The notes: a model not told the origin generated them from the letters alone. Numbered from the stretch's first letter, positions 1-8,671 are shown. The stretch is 64,000 nt of DNA from Methanolacinia petrolearia DSM 11571 (GCF_000147875.1 NC_014507.1:496001-560000); one strand, 5' to 3'. Numbers and translations are program-made.

Positions 1-518
1 ACTTTTATAATTATGTAATAAGGCGGAGCGCTGCTGCCGTCCCTGAAGTATTTGATCCCGGTGTAACCTGTGACGATGTTACTGTCGAGCTCCTCCCTGA
101 TCTCGGGTATTGTATCCGCACCTTCCGCCAGTGCCTCCTCCAGGACCATAGCGGTATCGCGCCCGTAATATTCATACATGGTATCTTCGCTGAGACCGCC
201 GGGATATTCAATCCCGTAGACGCCTTCGGCATATGAGCCTGCGTTCTCCGTAAAGAGATCGTTTGCGGAAGATTCTGAGAGAATTATCTTTGTATCCCGG
301 CTGTATTCCCTTATGGTTTTTACAGCCTCCGAACCGTTTACGGGTGAACCGGTCCAGACTGCGATCTCCGGTGCGCCTTGCGGATCTCCTCCCGTATCCC
401 TGACGAGATATTCGATCCCGCTTCCGCTCTCATTCGTTTCGGCCATGATACCGGAGAGGATATTATTTCCTTCCTTTTCATATTCTCCTGAAAGCGGCAG
501 CAATATGCCTGCGTTCAT
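1..518 (-). CDS. Compact periplasmic-binding-protein-like (LivK/Peripla_BP_6) protein, 3' end beyond window
   Basis: Partial gene; it is open through the left edge, giving about 172 codons. The ATG at 518 overlaps the stop of the phosphate transporter gene as ATGA, so translation is probably coupled. The N terminus (MNAGILLPLSGEYEKEG) matches the first strand of branched-chain amino acid type binding proteins. Later stretches (SYAEGVYGIEYPG, NIVTGYTGIKYF) match the second lobe and the C-terminal region of that fold. No signal peptide precedes the domain and the chain seems shortened between the lobes. The fold assignment is by motif resemblance; the ligand is unknown. A cytoplasmic sensor or a decayed transporter component are both possible. 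Confidence 0.6.
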   Translation of the reverse strand, partial: MNAGILLPLSGEYEKEGNNILSGIMAETNESGSGIEYLVRDTGGDPQGAPEIAVWTGSPVNGSEAVKTIREYSRDTKIILSESSANDLFTENAGSYAEGVYGIEYPGGLSEDTMYEYYGRDTAMVLEEALAEGADTIPEIREELDSNIVTGYTGIKYFRDGSSAPPYYIIIK

Positions 519-1696
519 CCGAACACCGCCATTATGAGCAGCATGACAACATAAGACAATGCCATTGAAGCAGGAATGGTCACGAACCAGGCGGTGACGA
601 TCTCGCGGGATGCGGACCAGTTTACGGCAGCCCGGCCCCTTGTGGCGCCTGCGCCCATTATCGAGCCGCTTATCGCGTGGGTCGTCGAGACGGGAACACC
701 GAATGCAGTCATCAGCGAGAGAATCATCGCTCCCCCGGTTGATGCCGCGAAGCCCTGGTACTGGCTGATATGCGTTATCTTGTTTGCCATTTTGTCGATC
801 ACATTGCATCCGCCGATCATGGTCCCCATTGCGATTGCAAGACATGACGATACGATAACCCAGAGCGGCACTTCGAAGGTGCTCAAAACACCTGCTGCAA
901 GAAGGACCGACGTTATGATACCCATTGCGTTCTGGGCGTCGTTTGCCCCGTGGCTGATTGCGAGGGCAGCGGCGGAGAGCACATGGAGCGGTTTCATCGT
1001 GGAATTTATCCGGCCCCTGTTCACTTTTCTGTTCAGGATCAGGGCCATTACGACAATCAGGGTATAGGCGGTTATGAATCCGATTGCAGGTGAGACGACT
1101 ATGAATATCAGCACTGCAAGTATCCCCGAGATCGGCAGGGTCCCCGTTACCATAAGAACGGGCACCACCAGGCATGCACCTGCGGCAAAGAATACGAGCG
1201 GCATTATTCCGGGCTCTTTCTTCTTAATTTTTGCAAATATGAGCAGTATTACGGCCCCGCAGATCCCGCCGGCCGCCATATATATTGCCAGCGAGACGAT
1301 TGTCGCAGGGGAAGGCCAGAGGACGCTTCCCAGACCTGCATATGCAACCGCCGCACCCATCATTCCCCCGATCAGGGCGTGGCTGCTCGATATCGGGATT
1401 CCGTATCTTGTCGACAGCAGGACCCACAGGACCGCCGTAAAGGCGGCGGAGAAGAGGACGTAACAGTTGAGAACGCTGCCTTCGAGAATTCCGACACCTA
1501 TTGTCTCCGCGATTGCCGTTCCGAAGATGAAAGGGCCGATGAAGTTCATAGAGCCGGCGAGCAGAACGGCGTGAAGCGGAGATATGGTGCGGGTTCCGAT
1601 TACGGTTGCGATCGAATTTGCGGCATCATTCATTCCGTTGACGAAGTTGAAAAAAAGAGCGAAAACTATCGTCACGAAAAATAATATGGCTTCCAT
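515..1696 (-). CDS. pit: Inorganic phosphate transporter, Pit family
   Basis: A 393-residue polytopic membrane protein. It carries the two diagnostic half-repeats of the Pit/PHO-4 family: NGMNDAANSIATVIGTRT near residue 20 and SHGANDAQNAMGIITS near residue 250. This family moves phosphate (often as metal-phosphate) with H+ or Na+ across the cytoplasmic membrane. The DUF47 gene lies 11 bp upstream on the same strand, the classic partner of Pit. Length is typical for archaeal Pit. The downstream gene overlaps by 4 bp, so all three genes form one transcription unit. Confidence 0.95.
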   Translation of the reverse strand: MEAILFFVTIVFALFFNFVNGMNDAANSIATVIGTRTISPLHAVLLAGSMNFIGPFIFGTAIAETIGVGILEGSVLNCYVLFSAAFTAVLWVLLSTRYGIPISSSHALIGGMMGAAVAYAGLGSVLWPSPATIVSLAIYMAAGGICGAVILLIFAKIKKKEPGIMPLVFFAAGACLVVPVLMVTGTLPISGILAVLIFIVVSPAIGFITAYTLIVVMALILNRKVNRGRINSTMKPLHVLSAAALAISHGANDAQNAMGIITSVLLAAGVLSTFEVPLWVIVSSCLAIAMGTMIGGCNVIDKMANKITHISQYQGFAASTGGAMILSLMTAFGVPVSTTHAISGSIMGAGATRGRAAVNWSASREIVTAWFVTIPASMALSYVVMLLIMAVFG

Positions 1697-1707
1697 GTGA
1701 CCCGGTG

Positions 1708-2337
1708 TTATACCTGCCTGACCGCTATATCGTATATCGCTCCCGTCCTGTCCTCGCAGAGGCTTGCAAGGTCGCAGACCCTGCCGTAGATCTTCCCGTA
1801 TTTTATGATATTCAGGGGTTCATTGGTATAGATCCTGTGTGTTGCCCGGGCGTTCAGCAGGTAGACCTCTTTTTCGATCTCTTTTACGGTCATGTAATGG
1901 GGCAGTATGTCCTTCGGTTTGCCCTTTTCCTTAAGATGAGCGAATGCCGATTCCATCTCCGCCATTGATCTTTTGAGGAGTGAAACCGCTTCTTCCATGT
2001 CCGGGGTGGTTTCGCAGTCCTTTCCGAATATGTAGATGTGGGTCGAGGCGTCTACGAGCAGGTGAATCATCGATTTGATGTCGTTTACCATCTCGTTGAT
2101 CTCCACAGGATCGATTGGGGTGATAAAGGCAGTCTCGAGCAGCTCTTTTATCTCCTGCAGCCTCTTCTCGGTCCTGTGCTCGACTTCGCGCATCTCTTTG
2201 TGCATCGTTTCGAGGTCACTCATCTCGTGCACGCCGGAGGAAAGAAGGTTTATGCCGCTGTTTACATCTTCCATCATAAGGGATATGGAGTCATAGAATT
2301 TGTCGTCCTTTGGGACCAGCCAGTCAAAGAAAGTCAT
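1708..2337 (-). CDS. DUF47/PhoU-like Pit accessory protein
   Basis: Helical protein of about 209 residues starting MTFFDWLVPKDDKFYDS, the typical start of TIGR00153/DUF47 proteins. A longer frame from a TTG at 2358 exists, but the ATG at 2337 gives the standard N terminus. The family folds like PhoU and is thought to regulate or assist the Pit phosphate transporter encoded directly downstream. Several acidic/histidine helix motifs (EMREVEHRTEKR, LLVDASTHI) fit the metal-binding helices of PhoU-like proteins. Confidence 0.9.
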   Translation of the reverse strand: MTFFDWLVPKDDKFYDSISLMMEDVNSGINLLSSGVHEMSDLETMHKEMREVEHRTEKRLQEIKELLETAFITPIDPVEINEMVNDIKSMIHLLVDASTHIYIFGKDCETTPDMEEAVSLLKRSMAEMESAFAHLKEKGKPKDILPHYMTVKEIEKEVYLLNARATHRIYTNEPLNIIKYGKIYGRVCDLASLCEDRTGAIYDIAVRQV

Positions 2338-2489
2338 ATTATCAGCTATTTTATACAAAAACCGGCGGGAATATAAAAATGATTAATATGATATATGGAT
2401 CGTATTTTTTTACATGTGCCGACCCGTTTTCTATATATTTTATCGGAAGCACTCTTTATCCGGGCAGGGAGTATAAACTAAGTCAGAAA

Positions 2490-3209
2490 ATGCTTATGGA
2501 AGAAATAATCGGCAGGATACGAGAGGAGCTGAGATCATTTCCCGAAGAGGACAGGAACCCCGGCGTTCAGAGATTCTTCAAGGAGAATATAAAATGCTAC
2601 GGGCTAAAGAGCGCCCCTGTAAAAAAAGTCATCGGCAGCTACTGGAAAGAGGTAAAAGGGCTTGAAAAGGAGGAGATCTTTTCACTCTGCGAAGAGCTTT
2701 TTTCTTCGGGATACACCGAGGAGGCGTCCATCGCATCGGTCTGGGCCGAGAAGTGCTCAGGCAGGTTCGAAGAAGGCGACATAGAGACTTTCCACCGGTG
2801 GATAGATTCGTACATCGATAACTGGGCGAAATGCGACGTCTTATGCAACCATGCGGTCGGGGATTATATCATGATGTTCCCGCACAGGATCGCGGATCTC
2901 AAGGAGTGGGCAAAGTCGGAAAACCGCTGGCTGAGAAGAGCTTCGGCGGTCACGCTTATAATCCCGGCGAAGAAGGGATTTTTCCTTGACGACATCTTTG
3001 AGATCTCCGATATACTGCTCGAAGACGGGGAAGATATGGTGCAGAAGGGATACGGGTGGATGCTCAAGGATGCGAGCATTACGCACATGGACGAGGTCTT
3101 CGCTTACGTAATGAAGAACAAGCGGAGGATGCCCCGGACGGCTCTCAGGTACGCAATCGAACGGATGCCGAAGGAGATGAAGGCTGAAGCGATGAAGAAG
3201 GACTGGTAA
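2490..3209 (+). CDS. AlkD-like DNA alkylation repair (HEAT-repeat) protein
   Basis: About 239 residues, all helical, matching the COG4912 DNA alkylation repair family. Landmarks are an N-terminal RNPGVQRFFK/KCYGLKSAPVKKV region and the central IDNWAKCDVLCN stretch that corresponds to the W..D active-site region. The frame is open back to 2310, but the ATG at 2490 fits better: a TATA-like element (tatatatttt) lies near 2430 and the upstream residues resemble no family member. Family members excise positively charged alkylated bases. It stands alone, followed by a T-run terminator. Confidence 0.75.
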   Translation: MLMEEIIGRIREELRSFPEEDRNPGVQRFFKENIKCYGLKSAPVKKVIGSYWKEVKGLEKEEIFSLCEELFSSGYTEEASIASVWAEKCSGRFEEGDIETFHRWIDSYIDNWAKCDVLCNHAVGDYIMMFPHRIADLKEWAKSENRWLRRASAVTLIIPAKKGFFLDDIFEISDILLEDGEDMVQKGYGWMLKDASITHMDEVFAYVMKNKRRMPRTALRYAIERMPKEMKAEAMKKDW

Positions 3210-3216
3210 ACCGGAA

Positions 3217-3224
3217 TTTTTTTT
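3217..3224 (+). terminator. Poly-T terminator after the AlkD-like gene
   Basis: Eight consecutive T on the coding strand, 7 nt after the TAA stop. Runs of T without a strong hairpin are the usual archaeal intrinsic terminator. Confidence 0.6.
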
Positions 3225-3290
3225 GCTCTTGGCTGTTTCTCATCCTCGCATGTTTTCAGAGCCTGAAAATGCTTAGCATTTTCTCGTCTT

Positions 3291-3480
3291 CACATACGTT
3301 CGGATATTGCTTATGCACCTCACTTAGGCGACCCCGGCACCGGCGGCCAGCCGCCGGACGGCCCCTGCCCAGGGGCCTTGCCCTAAGAGACTTCTCTCAC
3401 GGCACGCTCAGGGGACGGGCAAGCGTCCCCTGTGCTGTTGAATTTGTTTTTTTGAAATATTCCGTTCAGTACACGCCTTC
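3291..3480 (+). repeat. Structured intergenic repeat, module A copy 1 (with 5' extension)
   Basis: GC-rich element in an AT-rich gap. The core (about 3327-3442) has three hairpins: CCGGCGG/CCGCCGG with a 4-nt loop, GGCCCCTG/CAGGGGCC, and CAGGGGAC/GTCCCCTG. It ends in GCTGTTGAATTTG followed by a T-run, then a tail containing ATTCCGTTCAGTACAC. Other copies are at 9981-10304 and 42054-42168 (plus) and 26038-26444 (minus). The 5' part CACATACGTTCGGATATT is shared with the 26 kb copy. This copy lacks module B. Short frames through it are not genes. Confidence 0.85.
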
Positions 3481-3552
3481 CATTTATTCTTTCTACTGTG
3501 TGGGAACTTGATGTAATATTTAGGGAAACAGTAGTAATTTTATGAGAAATTA

Positions 3553-3580
3553 TTTAATCAAAAAGAGAAGTACTTGTTAC
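3553..3580 (+). promoter_or_regulatory. Shared promoter/operator motif, copy 1
   Basis: A 28-nt stretch that matches 7136-7163 at 25 positions. It comprises a TATA-like start (TTTAATCA), the invariant CAAAAAGAGAA and the tail TTGTTAC, with the palindrome AAGTACTT inside. It lies 22 bp before the ATG of the ABC ATPase gene. The second copy precedes an operon encoding an XRE regulator, which suggests common control by that regulator (inference). Confidence 0.6.
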
Positions 3581-3601
3581 TTATAGGTTTGAGTGAAGAA
3601 A

Positions 3602-4513
3602 ATGATTGAACTGAAGAATCTTGTCAAAACCTATGGCGATACAAACGCCGTAGACAACCTCTCGCTCAGGATCGAAAAAGGAGAGGTGTTCGGACTCCTG
3701 GGCCCGAACGGTGCGGGAAAGAGTACGACCATCCTGATGCTCTGCGGGCTCATCCAGCCGACCTCGGGCGAATGCCTCATAGACGGAATAGAAGTCTCGA
3801 AGAACCCGATAGAGGTAAAGAGAAGACTCGGCTATATGCCCGAGGATGTAGGATTTTACCCGAATCTTTCGGCCGGTCGGAATCTCGATTTTTTTGCAAA
3901 GCTCAATGACATTCCCGATACTGAAAGAAAGGAGAGGATAGAGGTTCTCCTGCGTCTTGTCGGACTGTCGGGAGTCGAAAAGAAGGTCGGCGGTTATTCG
4001 AAGGGAATGCGCCAGCGGCTCGGGATTGCAAAGGCACTGGTAAACGATCCCGACGTCGTGATTCTCGACGAGCCTACGGCGAACCTCGATCCGCAGGGTG
4101 TCTCCGATTACAGGAGGATCATAAGGAATATCGCCGGGTCGGGCAAGACGATCCTCGTCTCCTCGCATATTCTCTCCGAAGTGAGCAAGGTCTGTTCGAG
4201 AGTCGGGATCATGCAGAAGGGCAAGCTCGTCCGGGACGGCAGCTGGGACGAGATCACCCGCAACCTCGATCTCCTCGGTCTCCCCGAGATAATCATCAAC
4301 GTCGAGACCGAATCCGGAATGCCCGAATTGATCCATGAAGATATCATCCGTGTCGATTATTTCGCTGAAAGGACAAAGGCACGAATCAGCGCTTCAAAGG
4401 ACATCCGTGCGGATATCGGGCGAACTCTTTATAAATCTGGCACATTCCCGAAGGAGATCTGCCTTGATGCCGTAACGACCGAAGATGCGGTGCTGTCATA
4501 TTACAACGGGTGA
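3602..4513 (+). CDS. ABC transporter ATP-binding protein (ABC-2 export type)
   Basis: 303 residues with Walker A GPNGAGKST, the signature region YSKGMRQRLGIAKAL, Walker B VVILDEPTANLDP and the switch histidine in SSHILSE. This is a NatA/CcmA-type exporter ATPase, with a C-terminal extension of about 90 residues. A GTG at 3593 is also in frame, but the ATG at 3602 gives the usual MIELKNLVKTYGD start. The permease and a NEW3-domain protein follow directly, so the three products probably form one membrane complex. The substrate is unknown. Confidence 0.92.
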   Translation: MIELKNLVKTYGDTNAVDNLSLRIEKGEVFGLLGPNGAGKSTTILMLCGLIQPTSGECLIDGIEVSKNPIEVKRRLGYMPEDVGFYPNLSAGRNLDFFAKLNDIPDTERKERIEVLLRLVGLSGVEKKVGGYSKGMRQRLGIAKALVNDPDVVILDEPTANLDPQGVSDYRRIIRNIAGSGKTILVSSHILSEVSKVCSRVGIMQKGKLVRDGSWDEITRNLDLLGLPEIIINVETESGMPELIHEDIIRVDYFAERTKARISASKDIRADIGRTLYKSGTFPKEICLDAVTTEDAVLSYYNG

Positions 4514-5610
4514 TGATGATGAGATCAAAAGGCTTCATTACAATAGCAGGCAAGGAGTTCAGCGATCATCTGTACGGCAGGACGTTTCTCCTCTTCCTTT
4601 CGATAATCATCGTCGTAACGATCATCGGAATGGCCGCGGGCTCGGTCGACTACAACAACCAGATAGACAGCTATAATGAAAAACTGGTGGTGGCGGGCGA
4701 CGATCCGGTCTCCGGTTCATATATCTTCAAGCCGTCGGTCATGACAATCTTCGACGGGGTCGGCGGACTCCTGGTAAGCCTCGGTGCAATCCTCGGGATA
4801 GCGATGGGATTCAATCTCGTAACGAAGGAAAAAGAGAGCAAGTCGCTGAAGATCCTGCTCTCCAACCCGATATACCGCGATGAAGTGATCAACGGTAAAG
4901 CGGCCGGCGGGATTCTGGCGCTGGTAGTCGCTCTTTTCATAACACTGGTAATCTCTCTCGGAGTTATGCTCTTGTTCGGGATCGTTCCTTCGGCGGATGA
5001 TATCGGCTTTATACTACTGTTCGGGGTTGCTGCATTCCTGATGATATTTTCATACTTCGCCATCTCGATGTTCATGTCGACGGTTGCAGAGGACAGCGGG
5101 ACCTCGCTGGTGTATACGCTGATTATCTTCGTCTTCCTCTCCAGTCTCGTGCCGGTATTCGTCTGGGGTTCGACGATCGACATGATCGTCGGTCCGGCCC
5201 CGGAATACCCCGAAGGTCTTTACATGGATATGCAGTATGACCCCGTCACCGGCGGAGTGACAGGTACTGTCGTGACATCAGCCTCATCTGAAGATTCTGA
5301 AGAGGAAATGGCTGCACAGGATGAGGCGATGGATCAATATTTTGAGGAGATGGATGAATACTGGAGCAAAAAGGATGTAATCTCCGGTTTCGTCAACCTC
5401 TTCTCGCCGACCAGCAACTTTAAGGATATCACGGATACGCTGACATATTCGGTAGGGGCTTCATCCTCTTTCGGATCGGAGGACGGAGAAAGTCCCGGCA
5501 TTACGGATGTTCTCGGGAAGCTTCTCTGGAATTTTATTGCCCTTATTGCAATTCCTGTCGTATTCTTCGGCGGGGCGTATGTCCGTTTCATGAGGCTCGA
5601 CGTGAGGTAG
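4513..5610 (+). CDS. ABC-2 type permease
   Basis: About 365 residues. One TM helix near residue 28 is followed by a long outer loop and then a block of helices (residues about 80-230); a second outer acidic loop (EDSEEEMAAQDEAMDQ) precedes a final helix near the C terminus. NLVTKEKESKSLKILLSNP is the typical cytoplasmic coupling region of ABC-2 permeases. Its start region has ATG codons at 4513, 4516 and 4519 overlapping the ATPase stop, so the exact start is open. It pairs with the ATPase upstream. Substrate unknown. Confidence 0.88.
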   Translation: MMMRSKGFITIAGKEFSDHLYGRTFLLFLSIIIVVTIIGMAAGSVDYNNQIDSYNEKLVVAGDDPVSGSYIFKPSVMTIFDGVGGLLVSLGAILGIAMGFNLVTKEKESKSLKILLSNPIYRDEVINGKAAGGILALVVALFITLVISLGVMLLFGIVPSADDIGFILLFGVAAFLMIFSYFAISMFMSTVAEDSGTSLVYTLIIFVFLSSLVPVFVWGSTIDMIVGPAPEYPEGLYMDMQYDPVTGGVTGTVVTSASSEDSEEEMAAQDEAMDQYFEEMDEYWSKKDVISGFVNLFSPTSNFKDITDTLTYSVGASSSFGSEDGESPGITDVLGKLLWNFIALIAIPVVFFGGAYVRFMRLDVR

Positions 5611-5613
5611 GAG

Positions 5614-7056
5614 ATGGGAGGAGAATACGGCCTTGGACCTGCCTTCCTGCTGATAACGGCATGCCTGCTCATGTTTTTCATACCGCAGGCCGTCTCCGCC
5701 GGTACTGATTCAACCGCAAATACGGAGATCTCGTGTACTTTCCCCGGCCGGATCGTCGAGGCCGGCGAGACCGTGACATTCGACCTGAAGGTAAAATGCA
5801 ATCTCGGCACCAATCCCCGGATGCTTGAATTCGATACCTTCAAGGGTGAAGATGACTGGAAATATCATTTTTACTCCGGAGAAAAGGAGATCGACAGGAT
5901 CCTGATGACCGAGGGAGAGGTGATTCCTATAACCTTCGAGATCGATACCGCCGGCGATACGGCTGTCGGGATCTATCCAGTGAGAGTCAGGATCGATGAC
6001 GCCCGCCTGTGGATATACATTACCATAGACAAGTCTCATGCAGGTGAATCGGGTGTCCTTAAACTGGCTGTAGTCGACGAGCAGGGCGAAAACATAGACG
6101 GGGCTTTAGTGAAGATCGTGGATGAAAGGAGGCACACCGTGATTAAGGAGGTGCTGACATCCAGAGACGGCCTCAGGACCGAGGTGGACCAGGGCGATTA
6201 TATCCTGTATGTCGGGAGTGAAGGCTATAATGATGCGCATAAGGACGACGTTTCGATAAAGTGCGGCTATACTACGGATGCAGGGACGATAATGCTTGAA
6301 AAGGAGAACTACGGCCTGACGATCGATGTCAAATCCCCGCTTGTGACCGCGTCGATAGGGAACAAACCAGTCTACGAGGCAGCCTTAACCAATGTCGGAA
6401 AGAGCGACGATGTGTTCGGGCTGGATGTAAACGGCCTTCCGGGCGGCTGGTACGGGAGATACAAACTCACGGCGGATTCCACCGAGAGCATATCCAAATT
6501 ATATATCGATTCAGGTTCGGAGAAGACGGTCTTCCTGGAGATAATACCGCCGTATTCTGTTGAAAAAGGGGATTATTTCTTCAACATGTCGGTGGAGTCG
6601 TCTGAAAAAGATTACTCCGAACCGCTTGAGGCGAGGATCACAGGCAGCAGCAACATGGTGATATTCTCGGAAAAATACCGTTACGATATGACGAAGGGAG
6701 ACTCCGTTGAGATTCCGGTGACGATATCGAACAAGGGCAAGGGCGATGCCCTGACCAATGTAAGAACTGAGGTGTCGGCTCCCGAAGGGTGGAACGTAAG
6801 GGTAACGCCGTCTTCCGTTCCTTCCATTCAGCCGGGGGAGAAAGCGACCGTGATCCTGACGGTCAGTCCGCCGGCGAACATCGCAGCATCGGATTACAAG
6901 ATCTCGGTCAAGGTCGTCTCGGACCAGCAGGAAGAGACGGACGAGATCAGGATTGTGATCAATGAAAGCTCGCTTGTCGGAATTCTCGGGCTGCTGCTGC
7001 TTCTGGGCGCCTGCGGGGGTGTGTATTACTTCTTCAGGAAACACGAGAGGAGGTAG
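5614..7056 (+). CDS. Secreted, membrane-anchored NEW3/CARDB-type protein of the ABC exporter operon
   Basis: 480 residues with an N-terminal signal peptide (hydrophobic stretch ending PQAVSAG), beta-sandwich repeats, a carboxypeptidase-regulatory-like segment around residues 145-230, a NEW3-like domain near the end (SAPEGWNVRVTPSSVPSIQPGEKATVILTV), and one C-terminal TM helix with a basic tail (FFRKHERR). The bulk should face outside. COG1470-like proteins of this kind often sit with ABC-2 exporters in methanogens. It begins 3 bp after the permease stop, so it is cotranscribed. Function is unknown; a scaffold or substrate acceptor at the cell surface is plausible. Confidence 0.8.
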   Translation: MGGEYGLGPAFLLITACLLMFFIPQAVSAGTDSTANTEISCTFPGRIVEAGETVTFDLKVKCNLGTNPRMLEFDTFKGEDDWKYHFYSGEKEIDRILMTEGEVIPITFEIDTAGDTAVGIYPVRVRIDDARLWIYITIDKSHAGESGVLKLAVVDEQGENIDGALVKIVDERRHTVIKEVLTSRDGLRTEVDQGDYILYVGSEGYNDAHKDDVSIKCGYTTDAGTIMLEKENYGLTIDVKSPLVTASIGNKPVYEAALTNVGKSDDVFGLDVNGLPGGWYGRYKLTADSTESISKLYIDSGSEKTVFLEIIPPYSVEKGDYFFNMSVESSEKDYSEPLEARITGSSNMVIFSEKYRYDMTKGDSVEIPVTISNKGKGDALTNVRTEVSAPEGWNVRVTPSSVPSIQPGEKATVILTVSPPANIAASDYKISVKVVSDQQEETDEIRIVINESSLVGILGLLLLLGACGGVYYFFRKHERR

Positions 7057-7135
7057 ATGAAAAACCATCTCTCTCTTTTGACCGCAGTTCCTAGTCGTCA
7101 TGTTTGTGTAACTGATGTAGTATTGTGAGAATATG

Positions 7136-7163
7136 TTTATTCAAAAAGAGAAATAATTGTTAC
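7136..7163 (+). promoter_or_regulatory. Shared promoter/operator motif, copy 2
   Basis: Second copy of the motif at 3553-3580, with 25 of 28 positions identical: TTTATTCA, then AAAAGAGAA and ATTGTTAC. It lies 12 bp before the ATG of the DUF2178 gene, in the position expected for a TATA box with overlapping operator. The operon it precedes encodes an XRE regulator, so autoregulation is likely (inference). Confidence 0.6.
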
Positions 7164-7175
7164 GTGGTGCACTAA

Positions 7176-7760
7176 ATGAAGATCCAGACATACTTCCTCT
7201 GCCTGATATGTATTGCAATAGCGGTTGCGGTCCTGGTTATATTGGGGTTTAGATCGGCCAATCCGCTTGTTCCTGCCATAGTAATACTTGCGGGTATCGC
7301 CGCCGTGTACTTTTGCCGCAGGAGGGTGACCGATGTCGTCACGGACGATCTCTCCGAGATGATAAACGGGAAAGCGGCAGTTAAAACGCTTGAAGTCGTG
7401 ATTATCGCCCTGGTAATTATCTTTCTCGGGACGACGACATATTTCTCGTACGGAGGTCACGGTTCCGGTACGCACGTTGGGGATGATGGTTCTACGGTGG
7501 TATCGTTCATGCAGTTTTACCCGCCCGGAAATGTGATCTACATCGACAATTATTCCCTTGAGGACCCTCCGGGGCTCACCGGCAACGATCTCCTGGGTCT
7601 TGAGAGATTATTCGTTGAAGGTCATAAGGTCAGGGATTTCCCCTATGTCGCAGGGGCGGCCCTCGGCTTTGCCGCTGTGGTGCTGGCTGCGGTCTTTGCG
7701 GCATTTTCATTATATTACAGCCGAAAGTATGGGTGTAACGAAGATGAAGAACAGGATTAA
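7176..7760 (+). CDS. DUF2178-like membrane protein
   Basis: 194 residues. Two N-terminal helices (residues about 6-26 and 31-48) lead to the RRRVTDVVTDDLSEMINGKA segment characteristic of DUF2178 proteins, followed by a third helix (70-88), an extracellular loop of about 60 residues and a last helix (about 160-185). The archaeal family typically sits next to a small XRE regulator, as here, where the next gene overlaps by 17 bp. Molecular function is unknown; sensing of envelope state is a guess from context. Confidence 0.7.
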   Translation: MKIQTYFLCLICIAIAVAVLVILGFRSANPLVPAIVILAGIAAVYFCRRRVTDVVTDDLSEMINGKAAVKTLEVVIIALVIIFLGTTTYFSYGGHGSGTHVGDDGSTVVSFMQFYPPGNVIYIDNYSLEDPPGLTGNDLLGLERLFVEGHKVRDFPYVAGAALGFAAVVLAAVFAAFSLYYSRKYGCNEDEEQD

Positions 7761-7980
7761 GGTCTACCGTGCGATGCACGATATGACCCAGGAAGAACTT
7801 GCCGAAAAGATCCGTGTTACAAGGAAAACCATCAATTCAATCGAAAGGGGGAAGTATAACCCCTCAATTGAGGTTGCCTTTAAAATTGCAAAGATATTCA
7901 GGGTCCCGGTCGAGAAGATATTCTTTTTTGAAGACGAAACCCCGGAAGACGTGATTGAAGATCCTTCATCGCCCGATTGA
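7744..7980 (+). CDS. Small XRE/Cro-type HTH transcriptional regulator
   Basis: 78 residues, nearly all a Cro/CI-type HTH: MTQEELAEKIRVTRKTINSI with ERGKYNPSIEVAFKIAKIF after it. This subfamily (YozG-like) usually pairs with a membrane protein of the DUF2178 kind. The ATG at 7744 lies inside the upstream gene, so the two are translationally linked. The shared 28-nt motif at 7136 and 3553 is the best candidate binding site. The C-terminal tail is acidic (EDETPEDVIEDPSS). Confidence 0.9.
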   Translation: MKNRIKVYRAMHDMTQEELAEKIRVTRKTINSIERGKYNPSIEVAFKIAKIFRVPVEKIFFFEDETPEDVIEDPSSPD

Positions 7981-8047
7981 TTTTTCATTGATGTCCTTAG
8001 ATTTATTATCAGGAGAAAGTGTCTCCTGAATATACTCGTTGAAGACA

Positions 8048-8659
8048 ATGCAGGTACAGCCGCCGGACACAAAGAGAAATCCGCCAGAGGAGAGAATTGA
8101 GGATGCAGTCGCAAAACTGCGGGCCGCAGGCACGAAAGGCGAACTTGCGGAAGCCATAGCCTCGGAGATAATAAAATATTCACTTTATGAACTCCAGGTT
8201 ATCGGGGGAAAAGTCCGGCAGGAGATCGACAAACTTCCCTCTCCCTACCGCGAGAAGGTCCGCCCGTTCTTCCAGCAGCAGTTATTCGATGTATACAACC
8301 GGCTTATGTCGATGCAGAGGTCAGGTGGTTTTTCCAGGATGAAAGGGAAGATCGATGACCCTGCCCTTTTCGCGGAATTTCTCGATGCGGTCCCTGCCGG
8401 GTGCCTTAAGGACCCCGAACACAGCGGTACGGATTTTAACTTCGGCGACCCGATCAAATCGCTCTTTTATTACCTCCTCTGCTGCTTTACGATGTTCGTA
8501 ATGGACGAGCCCGGCCATCCTGTGGGTACACCCTTCCCCGGAGGATTCATAGTTGAAAAAAGAGCCGACGGGTATTACTGCCCGATCCGCGACAAGGAGG
8601 AGGAAGTCCCGTTTTCGATCTGCAACTTCTGCCCTGCAAAACAGATGGAAGGGGTTTGA
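8048..8659 (+). CDS. DUF2115 family protein
   Basis: About 203 residues. It contains a helical N-terminal half (ELAEAIASEIIKYSLYELQVIG, YREKVRPFFQQQLFDVYNRL) and a C-terminal Cys-bearing end (YYCPIRDKEEEV, FSICNFCPAKQ). These are features of DUF2115, a family restricted to methanogens and close relatives. A TTG at 8039 is in frame, but the ATG at 8048 is preferred. The CPI/CNFCP cysteines could bind a metal. Function unknown. Confidence 0.75.
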   Translation: MQVQPPDTKRNPPEERIEDAVAKLRAAGTKGELAEAIASEIIKYSLYELQVIGGKVRQEIDKLPSPYREKVRPFFQQQLFDVYNRLMSMQRSGGFSRMKGKIDDPALFAEFLDAVPAGCLKDPEHSGTDFNFGDPIKSLFYYLLCCFTMFVMDEPGHPVGTPFPGGFIVEKRADGYYCPIRDKEEEVPFSICNFCPAKQMEGV

Positions 8660-8671
8660 GGTTTCAGATCG

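Noticed and set aside
3291-3480. CRISPR or tandem-repeat array interpretation of the GC-rich repeats
   Set aside because: Copies are dispersed over 40 kb, each is a single structured unit, and no regular spacers are present.
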